Program-made: the position numbers and the translations under genes | The notes under the pieces: generated by a model | Databases searched by the model: none | Told to the model about the DNA's origin: nothing | The model's input: the letters and a program-made list of their open reading frames with translations, nothing else | Part shown: piece after piece, positions 1-5,337 of the stretch | How positions within the stretch are numbered: the first letter of the stretch is position 1 | Layout: every line of letters begins with the position of its first letter | Assembly (NCBI GenBank): GCA_964549635.1 | Contig: CAZJVJ010000023.1 | Coordinates: forward strand, 1-12,337 | DNA length: 12,337 nucleotides | Direction: 5' to 3' | Source of the DNA: VGNY01 sp964549635 | GTDB lineage: Bacteria; Chloroflexota; Dehalococcoidia; GIF9; UBA5629

Positions 1-451
1 TTTCCGGCGTTTTTGTCACGTGCTTACGGAACCTGTATAACCCGAGGATGCTGCCTTCAACGATGGCCTGGGAGGCTATTTCAGGCTCGATTCCACCAAT
101 ACCGCCTCCGTGGAGGATGGTGGCGATTTTTCGGCAATTCAGCTTTCTCAAAGCCCTGCAAAATTCCCCAGAAATTTGACGGATCCTGTCCACACTGAAC
201 TCGGACTGTTTACCGAGTCCGGCTACGGCCACAATGCGTGCTGGAAGCCTGCCCAGGCTGTGGATAATGCTGATTTCATTGAGCTTTCCCTTAATCTCAC
301 CTTGTGCGATGAGGTTGGTAATGACACCATCAAGCGCCTTATCTACAGCACCGGTGGCTCCTCCTGGACGTTCTACGCCTTCAAAAAGGTTGACCACAAT
401 GGCATCAGCTTGAACGCTGGTGATATCTCCGACTATTACTTTTATTTCCAC
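1..451 (-). CDS. pepA: Leucyl aminopeptidase (M17 family), N-terminal part, cut by window edge
   Basis: Reading the minus strand from a GTG at 451 gives about 150 residues beginning VEIKVIVGDITSVQADAIVV and containing NLFEGVERPGGATGAVDKAL, AGLGK and ATILHGGG. This is the macro-like N-terminal domain of cytosolic leucyl aminopeptidase, a hexameric enzyme that removes N-terminal residues from peptides using two metal ions. The catalytic C-terminal half lies beyond position 1, so the metal ligands cannot be checked. The GTG start is supported by AGGAGG at 457-462, five bases upstream. An ATG near 510 is in another frame and soon stops. The gene lies 130 bp downstream of the kinase-like gene on the same strand. 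A weak TAAAAT at 525-530 could be its own -10 box, but no good -35 accompanies it. Family call is confident; the gene is partial. Confidence 0.88.
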   Translation of the reverse strand, partial: MEIKVIVGDITSVQADAIVVNLFEGVERPGGATGAVDKALDGVITNLIAQGEIKGKLNEISIIHSLGRLPARIVAVAGLGKQSEFSVDRIRQISGEFCRALRKLNCRKIATILHGGGIGGIEPEIASQAIVEGSILGLYRFRKHVTKTPE

Positions 452-581
452 TTTTGCCTCCTGAACCCTTGCGGACACACGCCCTTTCCAGCGCATGTGC
501 CCTCTCGCATTTTCCTTCCCGTTTATTTTATCCCATCTTATTGCAGAATAAAAATATTTTTTAGTGCCGTATATCAGAATG

Positions 582-1169
582 TCAGCGGTTCAGGGTGCGC
601 ACTATCTTGTCTATTACGGGGTTGATGTCCCGCGAGGTATCAACAGCGAAGTGGTTTCGTCTGATTTTGTGCACCCTCGATTGCATGCGCCTGTAGACCT
701 CCCAGTCAGCATCTGATTTGTCCTGCGGGTTAGCTCCTTTTTGGCGCGTCTGGAGACGCTCATATACCACGTCTGGCGGAGCTTCAACTCGTACCAAAAT
801 CAGCCTTGCCCCTGCTTTGTCGCTTATACGATAAAGATGTTCGCGGTGGTGTTCTGACAGATTGGTGGCATCGAAGATAACCGATACCCCTCCTTTCAGG
901 AGCAGTTCGATGATGCTGTGGCAGGCTGCAAACAGTCGGGCGCTTTCTTGAGCACTGTAAGTTGGCGTGGAGAACAGGATTTTACGCAAAGCGTCGCTCT
1001 CCAGAATGCAAAAGGGTAACCTTTCAGCCAGCTTGCGGCAGAAAAAGGATTTACCTGTTCCCGGTAAGCCGCTTACTACCACGAACGCGGGGTTAACCAC
1101 AGGTTCAGGGAGTGACCCGAGGGATTCCATTAGCCTGGCTAAATCTTGGCTTGTCAGGTTTTCATTCAT
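582..1169 (-). CDS. P-loop kinase-like ATPase (AAA_33 / predicted kinase type)
   Basis: A 195-residue soluble protein with a Walker A motif GLPGTGKS at residues 34-41, preceded by the hydrophobic strand AFVVVS. ESDALRK around residues 57-63 fits the substrate or base-binding acidic position of small kinases. VIFDATNL at 97-104 fits the second conserved strand, and an arginine-rich lid YERLQTRQKG lies near 136-145. This layout is that of predicted kinases related to polynucleotide or gluconate kinases (AAA_33). The natural substrate cannot be read from sequence. The gene starts 25 bp after the stop of the upstream 4Fe-4S gene, so the two probably share a transcript. The ATG has no clear Shine-Dalgarno. 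The first ~25 residues are a family-atypical leader, so a later start is possible, although no better one is seen. Confidence 0.8.
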   Translation of the reverse strand: MNENLTSQDLARLMESLGSLPEPVVNPAFVVVSGLPGTGKSFFCRKLAERLPFCILESDALRKILFSTPTYSAQESARLFAACHSIIELLLKGGVSVIFDATNLSEHHREHLYRISDKAGARLILVRVEAPPDVVYERLQTRQKGANPQDKSDADWEVYRRMQSRVHKIRRNHFAVDTSRDINPVIDKIVRTLNR

Positions 1170-1194
1170 CGCATGGGTGAGTTTTGGTTGTCTC

Positions 1195-2004
1195 TTATGC
1201 TTTAGCCTGTGCCAGTGTCTTGCTTACCAAATCAACAGGATAGTAGGGTCCAGAATAGTCTTTGCGTCCTACCATTTGTCGTGCCTCCCCGGCACAGGTG
1301 GAAACACATAGACCGCATCCGTAACATCTGGCAAGTTCCACTTCACAGAATCCATCCGCAAGTCGATTTGCGCTGAAGTGACACCGTTCTACGCACTTTC
1401 CGCACCCTGTGCATCGTTCTCTGACCAAAGCCACAATGTCCGGTCCCGGACTCAGCACATTACCAGCAGTCAAATGAGCTCTCATGGGGACGCATATCTC
1501 TTTCTCACAATGGCATATAACGATAAGCCATTCTCTGGAACGCAGGCAAGCGTAGAAAGCCGGTACCAGTCCTTCTTGATGAAGTTTCTTAAGCAGTTCC
1601 TTGGCTGCTTCAGGACTAAGGTCACTATATTCTGTGCTGGCTCGCTTTGCCCCTTCGACACCAAACAGGATTGCCAAATCTTTGACATAGGTACCTTGTC
1701 TTCGTCCCAGGGCTTTCTGGCAGACGCAAGGTCCTAGTGCCAGCTCTGGTTTTCCCAGAGCTGATATGGCGTCAATAAAGTCACTGGTTCGCTTAAGTGT
1801 TACCACCTCTGCGGTGGGCAGGAAGCTCAGTGCCCGTGATATTGCCTTGAGTATAGGCTTTCCACCATCATTGAGGAATCGTATTCTGAGCAGTCTGTCA
1901 ATTGTTCTCAAAACTAGCGGTTCACTTTTGGAATAGAGGCTCTGCAGCAGGATTGGAAGTTTTCCAGCTCTGGTCAGGTCTCCGTCTTTTATCTTATGTG
2001 CCAT
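1195..2004 (-). CDS. Cysteine-rich 4Fe-4S binding protein (paralogue A)
   Basis: A 269-residue protein when started at ATG 2004. The C-terminal third carries two tandem 4Fe-4S motifs: Cys198, 201, 204, 208 (CTGCGKCVERC) and Cys227, 230, 233, 237 (CYGCGLCVSTC). Neither fourth Cys is followed by the usual Pro (His and Ala instead). Upstream are two more cysteine groups, GPCVC (Cys93, 95) and CHCEKEIC (Cys164, 166, 171), which could hold a further cluster or metal. No signal peptide or membrane segment is evident, so a cytoplasmic electron carrier or Fe-S subunit is the inference; partner and reaction are unknown. It shares this cysteine order and the motif xxEGLV/xxAGLV with the gene at 3055-3870. 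A TTG at 2013 in frame is rejected because the promoter at 2019-2047 places the transcript start about there. The downstream kinase gene follows after 25 bp. Confidence 0.82.
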   Translation of the reverse strand: MAHKIKDGDLTRAGKLPILLQSLYSKSEPLVLRTIDRLLRIRFLNDGGKPILKAISRALSFLPTAEVVTLKRTSDFIDAISALGKPELALGPCVCQKALGRRQGTYVKDLAILFGVEGAKRASTEYSDLSPEAAKELLKKLHQEGLVPAFYACLRSREWLIVICHCEKEICVPMRAHLTAGNVLSPGPDIVALVRERCTGCGKCVERCHFSANRLADGFCEVELARCYGCGLCVSTCAGEARQMVGRKDYSGPYYPVDLVSKTLAQAKA

Positions 2005-2018
2005 CTTCTGCAACGAAG

Positions 2019-2047
2019 ATTGTAATCCAACAGGATTTTTGGGTCAA
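2019..2047 (-). promoter_or_regulatory. Sigma-70-type promoter for the 4Fe-4S/kinase operon
   Basis: On the minus strand, TTGACC (2042-2047) and TACAAT (2019-2024) are separated by 17 bases. The expected transcription start is about 2012, only some 8 bases before ATG 2004, giving a very short leader without a proper Shine-Dalgarno. Confidence 0.65.
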
Positions 2048-2089
2048 CGTAGAATATCTTGACTGTGGTAGACGGGTGCTAGTATCCTG

Positions 2090-2165
2090 TGGCGTCCCTG
2101 GAGGGATTCGAACCCACGACCCGCTGCTTAGAAGGCAGCCGCTCTGTCCACTGAGCTACAGGGAC
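2090..2165 (-). tRNA. tRNA-Arg (anticodon TCT)
   Basis: A complete 76-base cloverleaf on the minus strand. The acceptor stem is GTCCCTG with CAGGGAC, discriminator G, and an encoded CCA. The anticodon stem GCTGC/GCAGC holds loop CTTCTAA, giving anticodon TCT (genomic 2130-2132), which reads AGA/AGG arginine codons. The T loop is TTCGAAT. The T stem GTGGG/CCCTC has one U-U mismatch at its second pair (conventional 50-64). Its promoter lies just upstream at 2174-2202. Confidence 0.95.
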
Positions 2166-2173
2166 ACAATCAG

Positions 2174-2202
2174 AGTGTAACATAAGAAAGGCCAATGGAC
2201 AA
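2174..2202 (-). promoter_or_regulatory. Promoter of tRNA-Arg
   Basis: On the minus strand, TTGTCC (2197-2202) and TACACT (2174-2179) are 17 bases apart. The -10 box ends 8 bases before the mature tRNA 5' end, so the primary transcript would have almost no leader. Confidence 0.6.
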
Positions 2203-2283
2203 GTGCATGGCTGTAACCTCCGCCAGTTACTCTATCGTTTGGCCGGAATGCGAATTTGAAGAAAAGTTTACCAGTCCGGGGAG

Positions 2284-2403
2284 TTAACGCTTATGAGCCG
2301 TAGCGGTGTGCTTCTTCCAGCATGTGACATGCACATAAACAGCGCACCTGGCACAGTAATAGATTCTGGTACTGGCTTTTTTGTGACACACCGGGCAGTT
2401 CAT
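2284..2403 (-). CDS. 39-residue zinc-finger-like protein
   Basis: A very short but convincing minus-strand gene. GGAGG lies 7 bases upstream of ATG 2403, and the start falls 2 bases after the stop of the FmdB-type gene, so it is a likely translationally linked second cistron. The 39 residues start MNCPVCHKK and contain Cys3, Cys6, Cys17, Cys20, Cys28, His32 and His37. The CxxC, CxxC and CxxxH pairs could bind one or two zinc ions in a treble-clef or B-box-like fold. I do not recognise the exact family. Role is unknown; small zinc-binding or nucleic-acid-binding adaptor is only a guess. Being under 50 codons, it is easily missed by gene finders. Confidence 0.72.
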   Translation of the reverse strand: MNCPVCHKKASTRIYYCARCAVYVHVTCWKKHTATAHKR

Positions 2404-2405
2404 GT

Positions 2406-2660
2406 TTATTCCTCCACACTATCAAGTTCGGCTTTCTCATTTTTCTGCTCTTTTTCTTTTTTACCCGCGTCCTCTGTCCCGCCCTTCCTGTTGTCGGTGG
2501 TGAAAAAGCCAGGGCCTTTGAAAATGATAGGCACTGGTGTGAAGAGCCGTCTGGCTCCATTCCGGCATTTGGGGCAGGCGGCTACGGATGCATCAGAGAA
2601 ACTTTGCTTCAATTCGAATTTCAAGTCGCATTTCGGGCACAAATACTCATAAAGCGGCAT
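2406..2660 (-). CDS. FmdB-family zinc-ribbon protein
   Basis: An 84-residue protein beginning MPLYEYLCPKC, the hallmark of the FmdB-type (CxxC_CXXC_SSSS) putative regulatory proteins. Cys8, Cys11, Cys29 and Cys32 form the zinc ribbon. The motif FTPVPIIFKGPGFFTTDN at residues 40-57 matches the conserved C-terminal patch of the family. After it comes a charged, probably disordered tail rich in Lys and Glu. The start at ATG 2660 is chosen because GGAGG lies 8 bases upstream. An in-frame TTG at 2690 overlaps the probable -10 box TATAAT at 2690-2695 and so cannot be the start. Family members are often annotated as regulators, but no mechanism is established. The 39-residue zinc protein follows directly. 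Confidence 0.9.
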   Translation of the reverse strand: MPLYEYLCPKCDLKFELKQSFSDASVAACPKCRNGARRLFTPVPIIFKGPGFFTTDNRKGGTEDAGKKEKEQKNEKAELDSVEE

Positions 2661-2689
2661 TTCCTGGTCCTCCACAAAGGCGAATCTCA

Positions 2690-2695
2690 ATTATA
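2690..2695 (-). promoter_or_regulatory. Probable -10 box of the fmdB-type gene
   Basis: A perfect TATAAT on the minus strand, 30 bases upstream of ATG 2660. No convincing -35 hexamer lies at the right distance, so the call rests on the -10 box and position alone. Confidence 0.4.
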
Positions 2696-2738
2696 GTGTC
2701 ATACGACTTGATAGATTATTTAGCAATCTTATTTCTGG

Positions 2739-2758
2739 ACTGCTAATTTTATAGCAGT
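2739..2758. repeat. Perfect 7-bp inverted repeat
   Basis: ACTGCTA (2739-2745) and TAGCAGT (2752-2758) flank a 6-base AT-rich spacer. It sits between the fmdB-type promoter and the promoter of the CAT tRNA. It could be an operator or a small hairpin. No T-run follows on either strand that would make it an obvious terminator. Confidence 0.4.
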
Positions 2759-2795
2759 GGAGCTGATTAGTCAAGTGGGGTAAGGGTGGCTTTTC

Positions 2796-2824
2796 TTCAC
2801 AGGTTAGTAGGCCTGTGGTATACT
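2796..2824 (+). promoter_or_regulatory. Promoter of the CAT-anticodon tRNA
   Basis: TTCACA (2796-2801) and TATACT (2819-2824) are 17 bases apart. The expected start near 2831 gives a leader of about 56 bases. That leader begins with GCGCCA (2831-2836), which can pair with TGGCGC (2860-2865). Confidence 0.55.
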
Positions 2825-2886
2825 ATGATTGCGCCAGAGAATAAGAAGCCTCGTCGTTTTGGCGCTTCCATTTATTTAAGTTGCTG

Positions 2887-2961
2887 GGGCTCGTAGCTCA
2901 GCGGCAGAGCGGCCGGCTCATAACCGGTTGGTCGCAGGTTCGAATCCTGCCGAGCCCACCA
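2887..2961 (+). tRNA. tRNA with CAT anticodon (elongator Met, or Ile2 if lysidine-modified)
   Basis: A complete 75-base cloverleaf. The acceptor stem is GGGCTCG with CGAGCCC, discriminator A, and an encoded CCA. The anticodon stem is GCCGG/CCGGT with loop CTCATAA, and the T arm is GCAGG-TTCGAAT-CCTGC. The fully paired 1-72 position and the absence of three G-C pairs below the loop argue against initiator tRNA. Elongator tRNA-Met and tRNA-Ile2 (C34 converted to lysidine by TilS) share this anticodon in the gene. The variable-loop region TTGGTC resembles tRNA-Ile2 of other bacteria, so identity is left open. Confidence 0.93.
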
Positions 2962-3054
2962 TTATTACCGTATAAAGCCCGACATTTTTCTAGACATTTC
3001 ACGGCAATGCACGGATTATGTGCAATTGGGCGCCGGCTGAAAACAGTGGGCGTT

Positions 3055-3870
3055 TCAGGAAACGTCTACCAAGTGGGACAATCTGTCGATTGTTGTGGCT
3101 ATAAATTGTTTATCGTCAATTGCGATCTCAATAGCGCCGTGCGGGCAAATGCTAACGCAGCGACCGCAACCTCTGCAGCCGTCGTTCCTGTGAGCGCGGT
3201 TGTTAACCAGGCTGATAGCATCCACAAAACAAACATCGCGAGTGCAAGTACCACAGCCCACGCACTTGTCTGTGACTGTAACCATAACGCCAGGCATTTT
3301 TGTTACTTTGTTACCGATTAAGGGGGCGATATGAGGCAATATCCGCCATAGGCAGCAACACGGACAGCAATTGCAGACAGTAAGTAGCTTGTCTGCTGGG
3401 CTTACGCCAAGCCATAGTGAATCCAGTTTGTTGCGACCGACAAGATGAACTAGGCCAGCCTCCCGGCACCGCTGGACATGTTTATGGGCTTCCTTTTTGG
3501 TTACACGCCGTCCTAGCTTAGGATTGATACCTAGTGCTGCTTCTCCAAGGAAAAGGCAGCCTAAATCTATTGGGTAATCTTTGCACTTAGAAGCTTCCCT
3601 ACAGATACAACTGTTCATAATCCAATGATAGTTGGCTTTTTCAATGAAATATTCCACTATCTGGGATGGTAATACCACGTGCTCCAATTTCTTAATGGGC
3701 CTGTTCACCTGAATTACCTGGTCTTTAGGCAGATAGATTATGTCGTCTCCATGAAAGAGCCAGCGGTCAATAAGGTTTCCTATTGTGGGTACTTTAGTTA
3801 ACCGGGCTATAAGGAAACGACCGGGAAAACACCGTTTTAGAAGCCCCACAAACCACAAAGGTCGTCCCAT
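3055..3870 (-). CDS. Cysteine-rich 4Fe-4S binding protein (paralogue B)
   Basis: A 271-residue protein with, in order: NSCICREASKC (Cys88, 90, 96) and Cys105; a CNCCPCCC knot (Cys166, 168, 169, 171, 172, 173); and two C-terminal 4Fe-4S motifs. The first 4Fe-4S motif, Cys203, 206, 209, 214 (CVGCGTCTRDVC), has one extra residue before the last Cys. The second, Cys232, 235, 238, 242 (CRGCGRCVSICP), is canonical. Two hydrophobic stretches near residues 5-13 and 175-186 are too short to be sure membrane helices. The architecture matches the gene at 1195-2004, so they are paralogues. Function beyond Fe-S binding and probable electron transfer is unknown. The knot of six cysteines in eight residues suggests an additional metal or cluster site. 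The ATG at 3870 lacks a Shine-Dalgarno. The gene appears to be transcribed alone. Confidence 0.82.
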   Translation of the reverse strand: MGRPLWFVGLLKRCFPGRFLIARLTKVPTIGNLIDRWLFHGDDIIYLPKDQVIQVNRPIKKLEHVVLPSQIVEYFIEKANYHWIMNSCICREASKCKDYPIDLGCLFLGEAALGINPKLGRRVTKKEAHKHVQRCREAGLVHLVGRNKLDSLWLGVSPADKLLTVCNCCPCCCLWRILPHIAPLIGNKVTKMPGVMVTVTDKCVGCGTCTRDVCFVDAISLVNNRAHRNDGCRGCGRCVSICPHGAIEIAIDDKQFIATTIDRLSHLVDVS

Positions 3871-3977
3871 GATAGTTAAGGTAAATGGAAAATAGTTTAT
3901 AGGCAGACAGCAGCAATACAGCTTGCGCGTGTTTTCGGGCTCTTATAAGGCCAAATTGTATCCAGGCTAAGGTGAAT

Positions 3978-4034
3978 GCGAAGGGGCTGGGTGGCTAACA
4001 ACCAAAATTTTAATAAGAGGCCCCAGCCCTTCGC
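3978..4034. repeat. Long imperfect inverted repeat between two minus-strand genes
   Basis: GCGAAGGGGCTGGG (3978-3991) pairs with CCCAGCCCTTCGC (4022-4034) with a single bulged G. The arms enclose about 30 AT-rich bases. It lies downstream of the DUF5679-like gene. On the plus strand it is followed by GTTTTCC; on the minus strand no T-run follows. It may be a processing or termination structure, or a remnant of a small repeat element. Confidence 0.55.
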
Positions 4035-4053
4035 GTTTTCCTGTACCGAGAGT

Positions 4054-4194
4054 TTAACTTTTGCCTATTCGGAACATTTTGGTTCCGCACGTAGGACATA
4101 TGCCCTGGGTGGCCGGCTTACCGTTCTTCATCCTTATGCTTTTGGCGTCCTTCATTTCTTTCTTAGTGCGGCACTTCATGCAATAGGCTTGCAT
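4054..4194 (-). CDS. DUF5679-like 46-residue zinc-ribbon protein
   Basis: A short minus-strand gene: MQAYCMKCRTKKEMKDAK at the start, then a basic middle segment with KNGKPATQG, then CPTCGTKMFRIGK at the C terminus. The CxxC pairs (Cys5/8 and Cys33/36) form a minimal zinc ribbon. Length and sequence fit my memory of the DUF5679 family, whose function is unknown; a nucleic-acid role is plausible from the many basic residues. The start is firm because AGGAGG sits 7 bases upstream (4202-4207), and a promoter is visible at 4224-4253, giving a leader of about 23 bases. The strong ribosome site suggests abundant expression. The inverted repeat at 3978-4034 follows its stop. Confidence 0.85.
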   Translation of the reverse strand: MQAYCMKCRTKKEMKDAKSIRMKNGKPATQGICPTCGTKMFRIGKS

Positions 4195-4223
4195 AATTTA
4201 ACCTCCTTTTTCGTTTGATATAA

Positions 4224-4253
4224 ACAATAGCCTATCATATATAAATTTGTCAA
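4224..4253 (-). promoter_or_regulatory. Promoter of the DUF5679-like gene
   Basis: On the minus strand, a perfect TTGACA (4248-4253) and TATTGT (4224-4229) are 18 bases apart. It lies back to back with the promoter at 4267-4295, with 13 bases between the two -35 boxes. Confidence 0.6.
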
Positions 4254-4266
4254 CCAGTACAAGCTA

Positions 4267-4295
4267 TTGACTTTAATTAGTAACATTGTTATCTT
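4267..4295 (+). promoter_or_regulatory. Promoter of the HEAAH peptidase-like gene
   Basis: TTGACT (4267-4272) and TATCTT (4290-4295) are 17 bases apart. The expected start is about 4302, four bases before ATG 4306, so the message would be almost leaderless. The apparent in-frame TTG start at 4267 is the -35 box itself. Confidence 0.6.
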
Positions 4296-4305
4296 TGTTT
4301 TAGAA

Positions 4306-5157
4306 ATGGCACATGTAGAAATGAATGTGATTACCGGCGGGAATATCCCCTGGGGTATTAAAAGAGAAATAGAAAACACCTTCCGCGATTGTTATCGTCG
4401 ATTTGGTTCAAAGGCTCCCTACAAAGTAGAAATTCATATAGTGAATACAGGGTTGGACATGCTTGCGATACTCAAAGAAGATAAGCTCAGGCGAGGCATA
4501 ACCACCACGGGGGATGAGGAGTTTATTTGTTCTCATGATGCCTGGCGCGGTTATCCACGCGTTATCTGTTGTCTGGAGAGATTGAATACACTTAACAAAT
4601 TGGCCAGGGTAGGGGCAGTTAGGCATGAAGCAGCTCACACTGCACTTCATGGCTCGCTTGAGTACTATATTTTCAGGATACCAGAAGAGTGTCGGCACAC
4701 GGCCGCTATTAAAGGGCTTGATTCATCTGTGCTAGGCCAGGCCATTTATTTTGTGTCTGTAGCGGTTAAAGACTTCGAAGCCACCAGGTTTTTAGTTCAA
4801 AATGACTTCATTAGCTGCCAGTTTGCCTTTGCCTTAGAGTGGCTGCAAACTTCGGAACAGGAAAAATCAGCCTGGAAATTAGCTCAAGCAAATCGTCCGG
4901 CAAAGTTCATGTTTTTGGTTGCGTTGCTTAAACCGACTCTTTTTGCTCACCCATTACTTGCGTTGCCGAGGTCGAAGAAGATTCCTCTAGAGTACCAGGT
5001 CCGATTAGCCAGAAAGGTGGAAGAGTTGCTGGAGTATTTGGGCACAGCTGAGCGGAACAGGTTGCTTCAAGTAGCGGGAGTTATAGCAGAAAATTCCACT
5101 GATGATACCCATAAAAACGTTGATTTTGCTATGTGTCAAGCTATGGGCCTTGCTTAG
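4306..5157 (+). CDS. Putative zinc-dependent peptidase (HEAAH, zincin-like), family unknown
   Basis: A 283-residue protein from ATG 4306 (ATG 4321 gives 278). The only diagnostic motif is RHEAAH: His107, Glu108 and His111 form the HExxH pattern of zinc peptidases, in a helix as expected. A possible third ligand is in VAVKDFEATRF (Glu158), about 47 residues later, at a distance seen in gluzincin-like folds; this is inference. No signal peptide or transmembrane segment is seen, so it is probably cytoplasmic. The C-terminal half is helical and otherwise featureless. I do not recognise the family. HExxH occurs by chance, but its hydrophobic helical setting (VGAVRHEAAHTALHG) is good. It reads away from the DUF5679-like gene and 180 bp ahead of rtcA; co-transcription with rtcA is uncertain. 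Confidence 0.65.
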   Translation: MAHVEMNVITGGNIPWGIKREIENTFRDCYRRFGSKAPYKVEIHIVNTGLDMLAILKEDKLRRGITTTGDEEFICSHDAWRGYPRVICCLERLNTLNKLARVGAVRHEAAHTALHGSLEYYIFRIPEECRHTAAIKGLDSSVLGQAIYFVSVAVKDFEATRFLVQNDFISCQFAFALEWLQTSEQEKSAWKLAQANRPAKFMFLVALLKPTLFAHPLLALPRSKKIPLEYQVRLARKVEELLEYLGTAERNRLLQVAGVIAENSTDDTHKNVDFAMCQAMGLA

Positions 5158-5337
5158 ATTTGTAGCTAAGTGCCTGTTTCTTGCCGGTCGGCGCCATATC
5201 CTACCGTACTAGGTTTCTGAAAAACCTGAACTCAGATAACTCCAGGACGAGCTGTCTGGATTACTGATGAGATAACTGGCGTGGGCAGTGCCAGCAGCGG
5301 CTCTTTATACTAGCGGCAAGGGAGTGACTCAATTTAG

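Noticed and set aside
110..625. 171-codon plus-strand open frame
   Set aside because: It is antisense to pepA, whose N-terminal domain is clearly recognisable on the other strand, and its translation has no family features.
967..1311. 114-codon plus-strand open frame
   Set aside because: It lies opposite the kinase-like gene and the end of the 4Fe-4S gene; composition is that of an antisense shadow.
2190..2244. GGCCAA and TTGGCC arms as a terminator after the small zinc-finger gene
   Set aside because: The loop is about 43 bases, and one arm lies in the spacer of the tRNA-Arg promoter, so a terminator there is unlikely.
3976..4218. 80-codon plus-strand open frame
   Set aside because: It is antisense to the DUF5679-like gene, which has a promoter, ribosome site and CxxC pairs.
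5211..5250. AACCTGAACTCAGATAAC, loosely like the 3' half of a TPP riboswitch
   Set aside because: The CTGAGA element and matching P1 stem are absent, and the next gene is rtcA, unrelated to thiamin.
5264..5271. CTGATGAG, the start of a hammerhead ribozyme core
   Set aside because: No GAAA core partner or matching stems follow in the expected places.
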